A stretch of 64,000 nt of DNA from Bactrocera neohumeralis (GCF_024586455.1 NC_065922.1:18968089-19032088); one strand, 5' to 3'; positions 1-13,862 are shown, numbered from the stretch's first letter. Notes: generated from the sequence alone by a model not told the origin. Numbers and translations: made by a program.

Positions 1-359
1 CAAGTGTGGTTTTTGGTGGCGACAGTCACATCGTTATGGCAACACTGTAAAAAGCTTTGACGAACCTTTGTTTGGACGTGCACCCACTGAGTGCACACTG
101 GAATGTTTTAAGATTTGAATTTACTTTGAAATATTTATTTTCCTACACCAACTGCCCATAGACAGTTTCATACGGAAAGTGACAACTCTCTCTGCTATAA
201 GTATTAAGAAGATTGATGGTTGGAACAGGAAGAGATAAAGCGAACTTCTGAACCAGCACATAAATAATCTAAATGAATTTCAAGTTTGTACTTGTCAAGC
301 GACTTCTAAGTGAGAATACCCTCTCGACTAGAATAGAGAAGAGATTAAGTAAAGAAAGG

Positions 360-960
360 AGAATACTACCTTAATCTATACCGACGATTCCAAAATGTAT
401 TGCGGCGTAGGCACGAGAATCTTGATATCTCTCTGCCTTTCTGGCGGCCAAACTGAGCTAACATCTGCCAAGCGCAAGTACTAGGCATAGAGAAGGCCCG
501 TGGAGTTCAACTGAACAACTACGGGAGGATACAGAAAGCGACTATTTACACAGGCAGCCAGGCGGCATTACTAGCCTTTTCGTCGCCAAAGATCAACTCC
601 AGCTTAGTACGGCAACGAAAAATTGCAGTTAAATATTTTGTCGGATGATTTTTGCCAAAGCTGTATGGAGGAAGGCAAAGTAAAATCATCTAAGAACTTT
701 GTCCTTCATTTCTCAGCATTTACCAAACTAAGATTTCAATATTTCGGTAGAAGAGATCTTTTCACGAACCTAGCGAAGTGGCTGGTATTGATACTAACCG
801 CCTATTCGAAACGCTTCGTCGGTCTATGAGGAACTTTTGATCCATTTTTCGAAGTTTCGGCACGAGAATCAATCCAAATAACTAACTTATTGGGCGTGCG
901 ATGCCTTGAGTCGCCGATTACAATATTGAAATGATGATAACCCTACTTAGTTCATGGTGG
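360..960 (+). mobile_element. LINE relic: RNase H domain, C-terminal zinc-knuckle tail and 3' end
   Basis: Conceptual translation across frameshifts gives YTDDSKMYCGVGTRI-like and TIYTGSQAALLAFSSPK, the RNase H core of I/R1-like LINEs. At 640-820 follows the tail DFCQSCMEEGKVKSSKNF, FVLHFSAFTKLRFQYFGRRD, matching the CxxC..H..C end of the same ORF. The 3' stretch 770-960 recurs at 4550-4780. Frameshifts and stops show it is dead. Confidence 0.65.
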
Positions 961-2689
961 AATGTGAGAAATTTATTTACCAACAGTCGAAATAATAAAG
1001 TAAAAGAAATTTTTTTACTGTATGATTGAAGATAAATAGTAAAATGTTTCAGAATAACACTATTTGCATGTACTATGCCTGATCTTAGTGACTTGAAAAA
1101 AAAACTCTACCTTTTGAAATACGGCAATCGTTCTCCTTCGACCTTTAAAGTTGCATTTTAACAGCAACAAATCCTAGATCCATCAAATCCACGACCATCA
1201 GAGCACTTTTGTACAGGGGCGGATCCACGGTGGTGTTGAAATGTGAAGAGTTCCGCTGACACTGCGCGAAGAAAAGACTTTGAGTTGCAAGTACAAAATG
1301 ATATAGTTGCTTTGTATCATCTATGGTTGCATTTATCATGATTAAGAAAGACCCTTTATCTCTCACCTAAAACTTTTATTGAAGACAACAAGAGATAAAA
1401 AAGGTTTTGAAACAAAATAAAAGCAAAGAGCTCAACTTTATGATCGAGTAAATGACCAAACTCACTTATCACAAGCCGGCACTCAACCACAATCACTCAG
1501 TCTAGCGCCAACGACTTGTTTATTGGTGGAGGGGCACTTTTAATTAACCAGCGCGATTAAAATTTATAATTTCTTAGATTCGTTTTTCATGTCTAATTTA
1601 CTGGCGCTTGTACTTGTACGCGCTTGTTTCGTTGGCGCTTTTCACTTTCAAACAAATTGCTGACGAAACGAGTAAAGGCACATTGTTGCTTTTGTTGTGG
1701 CTGTTGCGAACCACAGTTAATAACAATAAATAACCGACATGTGACATATTATGTGACGTTGTGTTGCACTATAGCGACCGCGTTTAAACCCAAGCCAACC
1801 AACAAAAAAAACGGCAAGAAGTCAACGTGACAAGATACGAAGGCGGCCGACCGCATAGGCAATCGCCTGGCCGGATGAAGGCAATTGTGGGACGGATGGG
1901 TGAATGTTGAACACTTACGACGAACCAGTCAGCGATGGCGTCCAGTGAATTTCCCAAGAAATCAAGAAATGCAAAAAAAGAAGGCCTACACAGCTAACGG
2001 ACGCGATGGACGACAAGGCATGCGAATATTTTGTGTCTACGTGTGTATTGCGCATGCGCGTATGTGCTGAGGCAAGCGCTTGTTTTGTGTACAAACTGTA
2101 ACGTTCGCCGATATGCAATAAAGCAGCAGATAAGTGATCAGGTAATCAAGCATTTATTAAGCAAATAGTTCAACGCTGGCCAGCCAAAGTTTGCGCGGAC
2201 ATTTGCGCATTTGCTTACATCAATCAATCACACAGCCAATGCGCTGCTCGCTTGCTAATGTCCCAGAAATACTTAGAAAAAATGGCCACTATTAAGCAAA
2301 TGTTGTCAATCGCAGGCGCGCATGTTGCCTTGGCGCTTTTTGATCGGCGCGGAAGTTCATTTGGTTGAAAGGGAAATCGTCGATTTATTTGTACAAGCTA
2401 ATGCGCAAGTCAATTGGTACAACTATCGGAAAACAATGCGAAAGTGAAATTACGGAAGTGTATGCTGGCGGTTAATTTCAAACTACAGTTAGCGGTTTAC
2501 ATGTTATTTGCCTTTTTTGTTGTAATTAGTTATGTTAATGTGGGATGATTGTTTTTATTGAAATGAGTTGTTGGAGCCGCGCTCGGCGCAGTGCATGGGA
2601 AAGTAGTTAAGACACTGTTTGAGTTCAATGTGAAATATGTTTATGTTGGGAAATACTAACAAATTTCATCCAAAAAATATATGTAAATA
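961..2689. other. no gene seen
   Basis: Moderately AT-rich, with scattered GCGC-containing segments (TTGGCGCTT repeats at 1630-1650 and 2330-2340; TGCGCATGCGCG at 2049). Open frames are short and start at non-ATG codons. No transposon signature recognised. Confidence 0.4.
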
Positions 2690-2840
2690 TAAAAGGAAAG
2701 GAAGGGACTTTTTACTCAAAGTATCATCTTCATCCAATATTGCTTCCAGTTCGTCGTCTTCGAACTTTTTTGATGGTCTTCCACGTTCTTCATTATTCAC
2801 ATCGAAATCATTATCACTGAACCGTTGAAACCATCTTCTG
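2690..2840 (-). mobile_element. mariner transposase N-terminal fragment
   Basis: The reverse strand reads WFQRFSDNDFDVNNEERGRP, then SKKFEDDELEAILDEDD, the conserved WF..F..GDF.. and FED.ELE.LL.ED region of mariner transposase between the two DNA-binding helices. Only about 50 codons survive; no inverted repeats were recognised. Confidence 0.7.
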
Positions 2841-2959
2841 CCTTATGGTCAACATAATGCAGACTTGTTATGATGATGTTATCATAATCTACTGAGCGTA
2901 CTATTTGCAACACCATCATCCATCTAGAGACCCAGCATTCATTATTGGATAATATTAGA

Positions 2960-3660
2960 CCAAATAGACCACGTCCATCATACAGTGAAGAAAATATAGC
3001 AGCCTTAACTGAGAGTGTACGGGTAGTCGGCGCCGTTCGCAACAACTCGGACTGACGTATGGTACGACTTGGTGTATTTTACTTAAATTGAAAGCGTACA
3101 AAATACAGCTTGTGCAAGAACTGAAAAAGCTCGACCTTCCCAAGCGACATCGCTTTGCTCTATGGCCTCTTGAAAGGTTCCAAGAAGATCCGACGTTTTC
3201 GAGCTAAACTTTGTTCAGCGATGAGTGCAATTTCTGGCTTAATGGGTATGTGAACAAGCAAAATTGTCACACATAGGACGTAAGATATTCAAAAGCTGCC
3301 ATTTCATCCAGAAAAAACAAAGGTTTGGTGGCCAGTAGAATCATCGGTTCATATTTCTTCAAAAATGATGACTGTGAAAACGTAAACGTCAATGGCGACC
3401 GTTTTCACGCTATGATAGCCGACAATAAATGGATTTGTTGAGAAAAGACTTCAGTCATCAAATAATTTCACGTTTTGAGCCGGTCGATTGGCCACCAAGA
3501 TCGTGTGATGTCACACCATTCGATTTTTTTCTGTGGGAATATGTCAAGTCTAAAGTTTAAGCGGACAATCCCGGTTCGATTCAGACCTTGGAGCAAAACA
3601 TCACGAAAGCTAAAATCGAAAATGATTGCAAAGTTCTTTGTTTCTTATAAAATTTAATAC
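2960..3660 (+). mobile_element. Tc1/mariner relic of the DUF4817-helix type
   Basis: Across frameshifts the + strand reads YSEENIAALTESVR, LDLPKRHRFALWPLERFQED, SDECNFWLNGYVNKQNC and RFEPVDWPPRSCDVTPFDFF, then LWEYVKSKV. These are the catalytic-core landmarks of the insect Tc1/mariner group whose N-terminus carries a DUF4817 helix-turn-helix. The copy is 5' incomplete and full of stops. Related relics lie at 9880-10670, 22290-22880 and 55360-56030. Confidence 0.7.
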
Positions 3661-4499
3661 CAAAGTACATTTTTTATAGATTCAGTGCGCCTTGTCGAGT
3701 TAAAATCCGACTAAAGGAGTTTTATATGGTTTTGGCGATCAGCCAACCAAGCCGACCTTACCATCTTAAGCTTAGAAAGCTAGTCATTAACACTTAGGAG
3801 TGGATTTTATCTTCATTTATTCATCCAAAAAACAGTGTCAATCCAATGTCTGCATATTATTTGTTTATGGAGCAATTTGGCTAGTAACACAGACCATAAA
3901 TACATATACGTGAATACTGAAACTGCTTAGTATAAGCTAATCCATCTCCGGAAATGGGATCTTATATATTGACCAAGTGATTGAACCCATAACAAGTCTG
4001 CAGATGGTTTTATTTCAATTTCCGATAGACCAATTGAATATGTGAGGCTGTGAAAACATAAAACAAGGGTGATCTCGCAAATGTAGAACGGTCAAGAAGA
4101 AAGAATTGAGATTTGACAATAAGCGCTTAAAGCTTTTTAAACTGCGAAAGGCAAACATTACTGAGGGCGAACTTATGACAGTGCAAATGCTAATAAAGTT
4201 CTAACAGCCGCCAAGCGCTTGTGAGGCGTAGCCAATCAATAGAAAAGCGTTACGAGTTAGAGTAACTACGACCTCGGCAAAGCTAAGGAATATTTCTAGC
4301 GCTTTGGAAGCAAATGGTAAGCTTGCAGCAGATTTAAGATTTTGAAAGAAATAAATATATCAAAAATTTGAGAAACAAAACCATTTTCAAGTAGAGAGAA
4401 TAAGTTGTTTAATAAAAGTTATTCCAATCCCTGCCATATTTTCGAGCTCATTTAAAACTCTAAGTACGAAGTTACGTGGTTCATTATTTGCTAAACCAA

Positions 4500-4790
4500 T
4501 TACTACGAAATTACACTTTCCTTTTCTCATCAAACGAATAAGCTGGACAAACCTTTGGTCATCACACCTTGCGAAGTGGCTGGGATTAATACTAACCGCT
4601 TTAAGCTATTTGTGGTAAGCTTTGTCAATCTATAAGGATTTAGTTATCCATTTTTAAGAGTTTTTGCACTAGAATCAACCCTAAGACCTAACCTAACATT
4701 ACTTATTGGGAGTGCAATGACTTGAATCGGCGATTGCATCATTAAATGGAGAGATTATTTTAGTTTATGGTGCAGTGCTATCTCCGACAG
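4500..4790 (+). mobile_element. second copy of the LINE 3' tail
   Basis: Sequence from about 4565 (TTGCGAAGTGGCTGG, TACTAACCGC, TTTTTGCACTAGAATCAA, CTTATTGGGAGTGCAATG) parallels 775-950 in the same orientation. It marks a second insertion of the same LINE family 3.7 kb away. No intact coding remains. Confidence 0.6.
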
Positions 4791-5800
4791 AAATGTTTTA
4801 TTGGCCGAGAAAGACCTTCCCATTAGACAAAGCTGATTTATAAGTTTCCTAATATCTTTAAAAAGAGCACAAAATATCTTTAGTTTTGAATCACATGTGA
4901 TATATCCATTTTGCAGCCCGTCTTATTGCTGGGAAGTTAATGACTTTTAGCTAATACTACTATTTTTTCATTCTTTTAAATAAATAGCATTTCCTATAAT
5001 GTTTTAGTATCACTTAATAAATATATACCATACTACTTACTCTATAAGTAGAAGCTTAGACACAACAAAATTTGTACATAAATTTATTTTAATGTCCAAT
5101 TGCACTATGCTCGCTACTCAGACGTGCCTATATATAGGAGTAATGTAATGCGAGTGCACATATATGAATATATTATAAACAAGTGTTCACAAGTGGCACA
5201 CACCCGTACAAATAAGGAAAAGCACTGCGCCCGTCGCTCCAAATTGCCGGCTGAATTGTGTCACGATTTATAATCAGCCAACGTTCGATGTGCTCATATA
5301 TTTATTTATGTATGCATAAGTGACGCTAGAAGTACGTATATTCATATATAAGTGCACACTATATATTTATATATCGGTATATATACCATAGTATATTCCT
5401 GTGTATATGCTAGCTGTTTCGTTCGCTGGTTGTTTCGTTAATTGGTCCGGGTATCAATGGATAATGCGCTGACTACTTTGGCGATTTCTGTATTCAGTTC
5501 GCGAAATAGACAGGTGAGATAATGGTCTGGCGCGTACTGATGGTGGCCGAAATAGGTTTTCAGAGACAGAAAGTAATTTTAAGTAATGCGTTATTGTGGA
5601 GAAAAACTGAATTTTTAGAGGCTTATAATGTTATGTAGTGGAGTAATCGTTAAAAAAAAATAAGTAAATTTTAGAAAAAAAATTTATTTGGCAATTGCGA
5701 GTAAATTGAAATTTTTCTGATTACAAATATATTTTTATCAAAACAAAAAAAAAAACAAAACTCATAAGGTGATAAATATTTATTAATTGAAAAAGAACTA

Positions 5801-6909
5801 TATGGTCACCTTAAATGCAAAACAACGTATCTTAAAAAATAGAAATTGAGTTTTTTACTTCTTACGATTCTCTACATCTTATTACATATATGTATGTAGC
5901 ACAAAATTGTCTTTCCACAATTCCGGCCTTTTTGGGCGGATAGCGTTACGCAAACGACGCATAACGTTCAAATAATATTCCTTGTTGACTGTTTGACCGG
6001 TTGGAAAGAATTCATAATGCACAACACCACGATAATCGAAGAAAACAGTCAACATGACCTTGATTTTTGAGCGACTTTGGCGCGATTTTTTTGTTCTCGG
6101 CTCTCTTTTGGCACGATATTCGCTCGATTGATCGGTTGTTTCGTGGTCGTAAGCATAGATCCAAGTCTTATCGCCAGTTATAATGCGTTTCGTGACACCC
6201 TGGTAGTCGGAAAGCATCGTTTCACCTTTTTTCCAAAAAATTCAATGTTTTCGGTACCAGTCGAGATTTGACGCGCTTGAGGCCCAAAACATCCTTCAAA
6301 ATGGTATTGGCTGAGCCTTTCGATATGCCAACTTCATCAGCAAAGTCTCTAATTGCTAATCAACGGTTTTTCAACACCAAATCTTTGATTTGTTGAACGT
6401 GAGCTTCGTCGGTTGAGGTTGATGGTCGCCCTGGACGCTCTTCGTCTTCGACACGTTCACGGCCGGCTTGGAACTCACTATACCACTTGTAAACATTTTC
6501 TTTAGACATAGCCTCATCACCAAAGGCTTTCTGCACCACCCTCAACGTATCCGCAGCAGAAAATTGATTCCGTAAGCAAAATGTAATGCAAATTCTTTGC
6601 TCAACAAATTTCGACATCGCAAAAAACGAAAAACTGACTTTTAGCAGCTCACAAAACGACACGTATCTCAAACACTAATAAATATTTTGACATGAAATTT
6701 GACATAAATGTGACTGACAGTACTACCAACCTAAAAAAAAAAAATAATTCTTCTACGCGCGCAGTTTAAATTCAATAATACCTAACCATTTGGTAACCAA
6801 AACTCAAATTTTTTTCAAAATTAATGATTTCTATTATATCGTTTTTCCTTGGCCTGTAAACTTACGAAAAGTGATGTTACGTTATTTTGCATTTTAGATG
6901 ACGATATGT
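5801..6909 (-). mobile_element. mariner element with terminal inverted repeats, internally deleted
   Basis: The N-terminal block [59 protein letters not shown] (6360-6620) and the catalytic block ITGDKTWIYAYDHETTDQSS, IKVMLTVFFDYRGVVHYEFF (5882-6217) are both on the reverse strand, close to intact. The two blocks lie in different frames, and the C-terminal third with the last catalytic aspartate is missing. Ends: GGTCACCTTAAATGCAAAAC at 5804 and, inverted, TTACGTTATTTTGCATTTTA at 6877-6896. This is the likely parent type of the short element at 16246-16657. Confidence 0.85.
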
Positions 6910-9879
6910 ATCTTCCTATTGATATTTTTGTATAACACTTTAGACATTTTTATCATGAAATATCAAAATTGAGACTTTTCATTTTAATAGCTTTTCAGCA
7001 CATAATTTCATAATATTCAGTTGAACTGAAATAAAAAATACAAATCCCAGTTACCTCACTTGTCAAAAATGTTGGAATGCGTGTACTTGTATTCTCATAT
7101 ATCCACCTCTCAGCTACCCCGCTAACTAGCTCTGTCTATGCACTCCTCTTTAACTTGCTCAGGCGAATGGTTCAACCCATTTGTATGCATAGGCAATAGA
7201 GTTTTACTACAAGGCAATCACATTCGTAACAAGATGTTATGCACAAACAGTTATTAACTTACAAAATTTTGATCACGTTCGATAGCTAGTTGAGTTAGCT
7301 TTGGCCGATGCTCTGACTTTCCTTTTATTTGAGTGCTTAAATCTTAAAAAAAGAACTATTAACATATATATATATTTATATATCTGAGTCGAAGAGCTTA
7401 AAAAGTCGCCAGCAAGCAGTTCAGTGGTTCTTCTTCTTTGAGTTGTTCCGAGTCTCGGCTTCGGTAAGTAATTTTCTTTTATTTAAAGAGAGAGGGAAGG
7501 GAAATAAAACGATCAATTATTCTATTATAATATTTAAATAATATTAATATCCTATATGTAAAAGTTATATTGGAAGGGAATGGAGTTATGATCAAATTTC
7601 AGATTGAATGAGAACGCTTTCTCATACCTCAGCTATCTTGGCTGATATATGTACATATGTAATTTTAATTCTGTGTAAGATACTACAAACTATTACATAC
7701 TACATACCACTAAATTTTCTTCTGATAATTTTCTGATAACGGCCGAATGAATAGACGTCAGTCCGTCTGTGCTATAGAGGAGACGTAAAATATATTGTCA
7801 CTCCCATGAAATAATACCTTATCTGGTGGTTCCGTGGGAGAGTCTTGAGTTGGGAGTAGGTGAGGTTTAGCGGATTAAAGCAACGGCTTTAGATGTTTCA
7901 CCTTATTACAAAAAAATTATTATTAAATGTTTGGAAGCAATGTGCTCTTTGACAGTTCCTGGTTAAATTTAGAAACTAATTTTGATTTATAAATGATTTA
8001 TGTAAATTTTTTACCAATCTTCCTATAATATAATAGTTAAATTTTAATATTTCTGAAGTGGAGTCAACCAAACTTTATTTTCAAGGATTAAAAGGTATAT
8101 TTGCTGGTGAAAACTGATTTCGAAATTAATATGTATGCTTTCGTAATAATATCTGCCTCAAATTTCACAACTCAATGAACTAATTTATATTTATTAATGT
8201 TTAAAAAATTGCTAATGAGACCTCCTCCTAATCATAAATGTAATATCAATAGTTAATTTTTTCGCTACTTTTGGTTACGTTAGCAATTCGACAGCACATG
8301 CAAAATATAGTATAAAAGAAGCAAAAAAACTTATGAATGTGCCTGATGCCAATTCTTTCACTTTCGCATTTGCGCATGCCCACCAGCGGGTATGCAATTG
8401 ATGAGCCACATTTATGCGCACAATTAACTCTTCATAAGGTGCAATTAAAATTAGTGAAACATATTAGGGAGGTGCTACCCAAAATGATATGCTACTAACA
8501 TTATATATGTATAAATATGTGAATATGTATGTATATATTTGCAGCATATAATTACATCTTTATATTTGGTAGTGTGGTAGACAGAAGGCGCGAAAGGTGA
8601 AAGAAAGTGTAACTAGGCGGAAAAACATTGCGAATGCGTAAACACTGCTAGAGCAGCGCAGACGAAACAGCTGTTGGCGGCGCAGCAACGCGGGCGATAC
8701 GCTACGCATGCGCGCCTCAGAAAATTGCGTCGAACAAAGACGTGAAATATGTAAATAAAAACTAAATTGTGTGCACTTAAACGACTGCGCTCATGTGGGC
8801 GCGCAGCGTCGCCAAAATGTAGTTGTATATACAAATACACTCGTGCCTGCGTTGCAGTAGCACCAAACGCGCTGCTGGTGGCTGTGTTTACGCCCCGCAT
8901 TACACGCATTCCCTCTGGTGGATTAACCTTTGCCGGCTGCCGCTCCATTTACATAAGCTCATAAGCGCACTTGTACATATTTATTCGCATTTACTGTTAG
9001 GCGTGTGCTTTTTTTCGCTTAACCCGCCACAAGTGTTGCATAATTTTTATTTATTTCTTTTATTTTGGGCTGGAAAATGACATAATTACTATTTCACGTG
9101 TTTTTCTTTTAATAACCGTTTGGCCCTCTTTTTTTTTTTGCCTTTGCTTTTAAGGTTGAAGTGCCGCTGCCGGCAAAAGGGTGAATTAAAATTCGCAATA
9201 ACCCACTGAAATGTGTAATAGGAAAGCCAAATCGAAAGAGTTATTGCATGATAGCAATAATTTAGATAAATAAATATATATATATATTTATATATATGTA
9301 TATAATGTATACATGCTCATTTGCGGCCAGTTATTTATTAAAACTATTATTTTCTTGCCTGAATTTTGTGCCTTCACTTTTCTCTTGTCTATAATTATGT
9401 GCTTGCGTTTTGCAATAGAAATATATTTAATTAGAAATATGGCATGGGAAGGCGTCTATTTATAAGCAATTAAACTTATTATGTTGTATAACATATAATG
9501 AACTGTCATTCGTTAATTAAAGCGCGTGAGTGTGCGGTTGCTGCGTTCAACGACTTTGTTGTGGCAATAGCTGTGGTGTAATGAGTGCCATAATATTAAT
9601 GTTTATGTAATTTGTTTCATTCTATTTATCGTTTAGCGATATATAGACAATTTCATTTACTGTATGATAGGTATTTTTTGTATTTTTAGAACTTATGTTG
9701 AAAAAATATTTTAATAATCATAATAAAAATGTCCAGTGTCAATACGAAAATCACCAAAAATTTAAATGTATTTGTTTAATGTTTATCAAAAAACGTAGGA
9801 ATTGTTATTGCCATACAAATTCTTAAATATTCTATGATATATATACGTAGACGATAGACTTGACGTAGCCACTACCTAG
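6910..9879. other. no coding gene seen
   Basis: This holds the speculative promoter at 7397-7470, TA-rich tracts (7362-7385, 9272-9300) and a GC-richer block at 8590-8960 with ACGCATGCGCG at 8704. Frames overlapping that block on both strands look like shadows of composition, with no domain. It may be upstream intron or regulatory DNA of fw. Confidence 0.4.
7397..7470 (+). promoter_or_regulatory. candidate core promoter and short non-coding first exon (speculative)
   Basis: An initiator-like TCAGTG lies at 7421-7426, with a TATA-like TTAAAAA about 25 bases upstream. A strong donor, CTTCG|GTAAGTA, follows at 7464. No ATG lies between, so this could be a short 5' non-coding exon, possibly of fw, about 10 kb before its first visible coding exon. 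The evidence is only motif spacing; chance is a real alternative. Confidence 0.2.
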
Positions 9880-10670
9880 GCAGCCAATGGACTGGGCAAT
9901 TTCGTTCACCAAACTCGGTTTTCAATAAATCGATTGTGACATCCTGTTCAATCTATATATTGTCCATGTCCACACCTTCCAATTTGGGCCTAAAATATTC
10001 GGTTGTCATTGAGCGATAGCGGTTCCCATTCAAAGTAACGTGCCGGTCTTGATCATAACAGATAAACCGCACCAAACCGTAATTTTTTTCAAGATGCAAT
10101 GGTGAATCATAGAGTACGTTTGGATTGGTACCTGACCAATAACGCATATTTTGTTGATTGACGAAGCCATTCTGCCAGAAATGAGCCACATCGCTGAAAA
10201 TGATTTTTCGATAAAAATCCGGATCATTTTCAAGTTGTTGCTCAGCCCAATTTACGAACATACGACCATTTGATTTTGTAAGGAAGTAGACCAAGATCTT
10301 TTCGCAAAACTCGCCACAACGACGTCACAGAGATGCTCAACGCTTGAGAGCGACTTGTGAGAGACAGATTTGGGTCTTCCTCAATTGATGTGCTAGCGGC
10401 AAAAATATTATTGGCGCCACGAACAGTTCTTTGTCTCACCGGCACGGAAACATTTTGTACTGTGCCTGTGGGTTCAAATTTTTCCACTAGACAGTCAGTT
10501 GTTGATCTGACAGGACGATTATGACGAGCATAAATTGGATGTAGCGCTCTTAAAGTTGAGGCCACTGACTCTGAATTTCGGTAGTAAATTTTAATAATTT
10601 CGTCTCGTTGTTGGATCGTATATCTTTCCATAATTGAATGGCAAACCTTACTGAAGAGAAATGTCAAAAG
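9880..10670 (-). mobile_element. DUF4817-type Tc1/mariner relic, best preserved copy
   Basis: The reverse strand carries MERYTIQQRDEIIKIYYRNS (helix-turn-helix, 10570-10630), TVRGANNIFAASTSIEEDPN and SLWRVLRKDLGLLPYKIK, then in another frame FVNWAEQQLENDPDFYRKII, NGFVNQQNMRYWSG, VTLNGNRYRSMTTEYFRPKL and EGVDMDNI. The frameshift near 10280 and loss of the final catalytic block make it inactive. Confidence 0.75.
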
Positions 10671-11189
10671 CGCGGAAAAAAAGAGGGCGTCGTTTGCTGT
10701 TCCTATCGGTCTACTTTTGCAGTATCCCTGCTGAAAACCCCTTTTAAGTGAGAATTTAAGAAAAAATATGAAAGCTTATTTCCTTATTTGCTTTCCCAAA
10801 AATAAAAACTACTCATTATGTTATTGATACATATTCATGAATATTTGAGCTACTGAAACTATTTGAGGGAGATTCAAAAGACTTAAGCAACAAACTCGAA
10901 TTGATTGATAATTTGGTTGTTTGTCCTAAAACCGCGACGTAATTTTTGATTCATTTAGAAACATATCTAAACTTTTATTTATTTAAAGAAGTAGTAAGAA
11001 TCATTTACCAAAATTTCAAACTAGAACTCCTTAAAATATTTGGAATGCGCAACTAAATTTTCGCTGTTATTTTAATGAAAATGCAATTTTATTGTGAGGA
11101 AATAATTACAAATGAATTATTCGAAGTATTCCACATCATTAATTACAATTTTTCCCATCTGTTTAATAAATCTCAAATATCATTACGGT

Positions 11190-11740
11190 AAAGCTGTTCA
11201 TCTTGTGATGCTATTATGCATCAAGCCATTTTTCTATGTCGTGTTGAGAGTGGAACTGCTACTGAGCCAGACCTTGTGTCATCGAACGGAACAAATAATA
11301 ATTGAACTGTAAAATATAGCCTGTAGGGTAGGATTTCATATTTAAGCGTTTCCAGATAGGTTTTAACGGGTGTGGCAAGGTGAGACCGAGCGTTGTCATG
11401 CATCAGAATCAGTTTTGCGTGCCTCTCCTAGTTTCAAAGTCGTAAGGAATACAAGTTTCTTGTTTCTGAATAATTCTCACCGCATTTAGTCACTTTAAAA
11501 TGGCTTACCGGGTGACTTCTAAAGCTTGAGTAAAGCTTTTCTTTCATTCGACACGGCTCCTTATCGAGCAACGTCTCAACTTCACCGTCTTCGAAGGTTT
11601 TTAGACTTCCTTCACGCGGACGGTGGTTAATAGCGAAATTGCCGGCTTTATAAAGACAAAACCAATCACGGTTCACTTGAAACAGCATCTTTTTGGATTT
11701 CCCGATGTGCTTTAGCCGGCAGTTTCTCGCACTGAATGAA
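11190..11740 (-). mobile_element. mariner transposase relic
   Basis: The reverse strand reads RPREGSLKTFEDGEVETLLD, KEPCRMKEKLYSS (N-terminal half, 11434-11640) and MHDNARSHLATPVKTYLETL, KYEILPY (second catalytic aspartate region, 11340-11403). The middle of the transposase is deleted between them. No convincing inverted repeats. Confidence 0.75.
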
Positions 11741-13862
11741 GAAAATTAATACTTTCCGCAAATGAATATTGTTTCGAATATTTCTCTACCGTCTACTTAC
11801 TGAACAATCTACAACAAATGAAAAAGAGGCTTGTATCAGGGATTGGTATCTCAGCTGATTATCTTTGATTCATCACAACGCCACTCCAAAATAAGCTTTT
11901 AAGCTGGTAAAAAATCGCGCTTGAATATATTCGACAGAGTAATTTACTATTCTAAAAAAAAAATATTTTGGTGTTGTGTATGTTTTTTTAACCCAGCATT
12001 GAGTAGTTATATATACGTTTTGAAGAAAACTTGTAAACGAGATTGAGTATTTATGAATTTGCAGATAATTCAATAGAAATAAAATTTTCGGTGTACATGT
12101 TTTTATTCATGCCGAAAATAATAAATTTTAAAATTTAATTGCTCTGTTAAGCCTCCAGAAATCAATTTCATAGCATTACTTTCTATATTATTGCGCTTAA
12201 AACTTCCTGCTTTCTTCTTATTACCCAAAACTACTAGAAACACGTTGAATATTAGCGGATATTAAGAACAGAGAGACTTTTTTTTATGAAAATGAATTCA
12301 CTTCACAACCAGCTAATCTTGAACTTAATTTGAAAATGTATAATTAATTTTACGCTTAAACGACTAAACATTATTTCGGGTATTTTCCAAGCATGTAAAT
12401 ATTTGCATATAAAGGCGCTTACATTTATAAGCCTAAATATAGTTATTTTCACACACTGCTATGTAAAAGTAATTAATTTTTCTTATGTTCTCACGATAGT
12501 CACGTTAAGTTTTTTATTTGAATGCATAAAATTGTTTTCTGATGTGTACTTTTATTACTAGAATATCTTTTTCTATGTAGTACCTTAACAAATGCAAACA
12601 GCTGCAATATATTTGTACTAGACACAATTAAACAATTGCTATTCATAACGCTTAACATTTTTTCATTCTAATTTTAAAGCATACTGGCTGAAGTTTAATT
12701 AAATGTTTATTGCTATGCACCGATTAATAAAAATGTTTGTTCATGTCTACTCAATGTTGCATAGACAACTGGAATTATCGAATGTTCGGGGTACTCACAG
12801 TAAACTTAATTGGAATATCAGTTCGCTGTTATTGTGATGTTAATATGTATATATAAAAATAGTTTAATAGATATCATAATGTTTTATAAAAAATAATTGA
12901 TATAAAAAATAGTAAGGTCACATATGTAGAATTATGAGACAGTGCATAAAATAATATAAATTTTCATTGTAATTTAGAAAAATATCTAGAAGTCAGGCAA
13001 CATTTTAGAAGACAACAGTTGAAGAGAGCAAATTAAAATGGAATAAATTTAGAAAATTTTAATATTTTAATAACTTTAATAAAAATTTCCCACAAAAAGT
13101 AATTTTGAAAATCAGAAGTAGGAAATATTAAATTAAAATGAAAATTTCAATTAACTACTTAATCAAATTTTAGTGCTAAACTATTAAATTTTTTATTTAG
13201 CCATTAGCAAATTGAGCTTTCATAATTTGAGGAAATTATAGAGTAAATTGTCAGTTATATAAGCATGTATCCATGTTGTTATGCTGTGTTCGTTTGCGCA
13301 GTATTTCCTACAAATATGATTCATATTTTGTATAATACCTCTACATATACAAACATAACTACATACATTTGTTCAAAATGATGCATAAAACACAAATGTA
13401 AATACGTGTGTGGCTGAAATGAAGCGTGATGTCTTGCTCCAAAAATTCGTCAAAGTATAGCTTATAGTCAAATAGTAACAAGCATATGTGTTTAGACTCG
13501 TATGCTGATCAAAATTACTTATATCAAAAGGGGTGAATAAAAAATTTAAAATTAATATTATTTTATTCAAAACAGTTTTTAAAAATACATAACTATAAAA
13601 ATATAAATCAAAATTTATTGGAACATAAAGTTATTCTAAAAAATAGATCTGAGTGCAATTATTGCATTACAGATCAGCTAAGAGGGAAATTGTATTTGGC
13701 ACTTATTTTGAAGCACTGTTCACTTCTCTGGCTGTTTTTTTCCTTCTCTCGGTACACTGTTTCCATACTTGACTCAATTTAAGACTTCTTGAACTCTCTC
13801 CCAAAAGTCTTTATTATGCACTTATTAATAAAAAAAATTTTACTATTATTTTTTCGACTGGT
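11741..13862. other. AT-rich region, no gene seen
   Basis: Very AT-rich, with no recognised transposon ends or coding sequence. It borders the GGCAACTC array. Confidence 0.45.

Noticed and set aside
8590..8960. GC-richer block with overlapping frames on both strands
   Set aside because: No ATG-led domain, splice pattern or family match; composition alone produces the frames.
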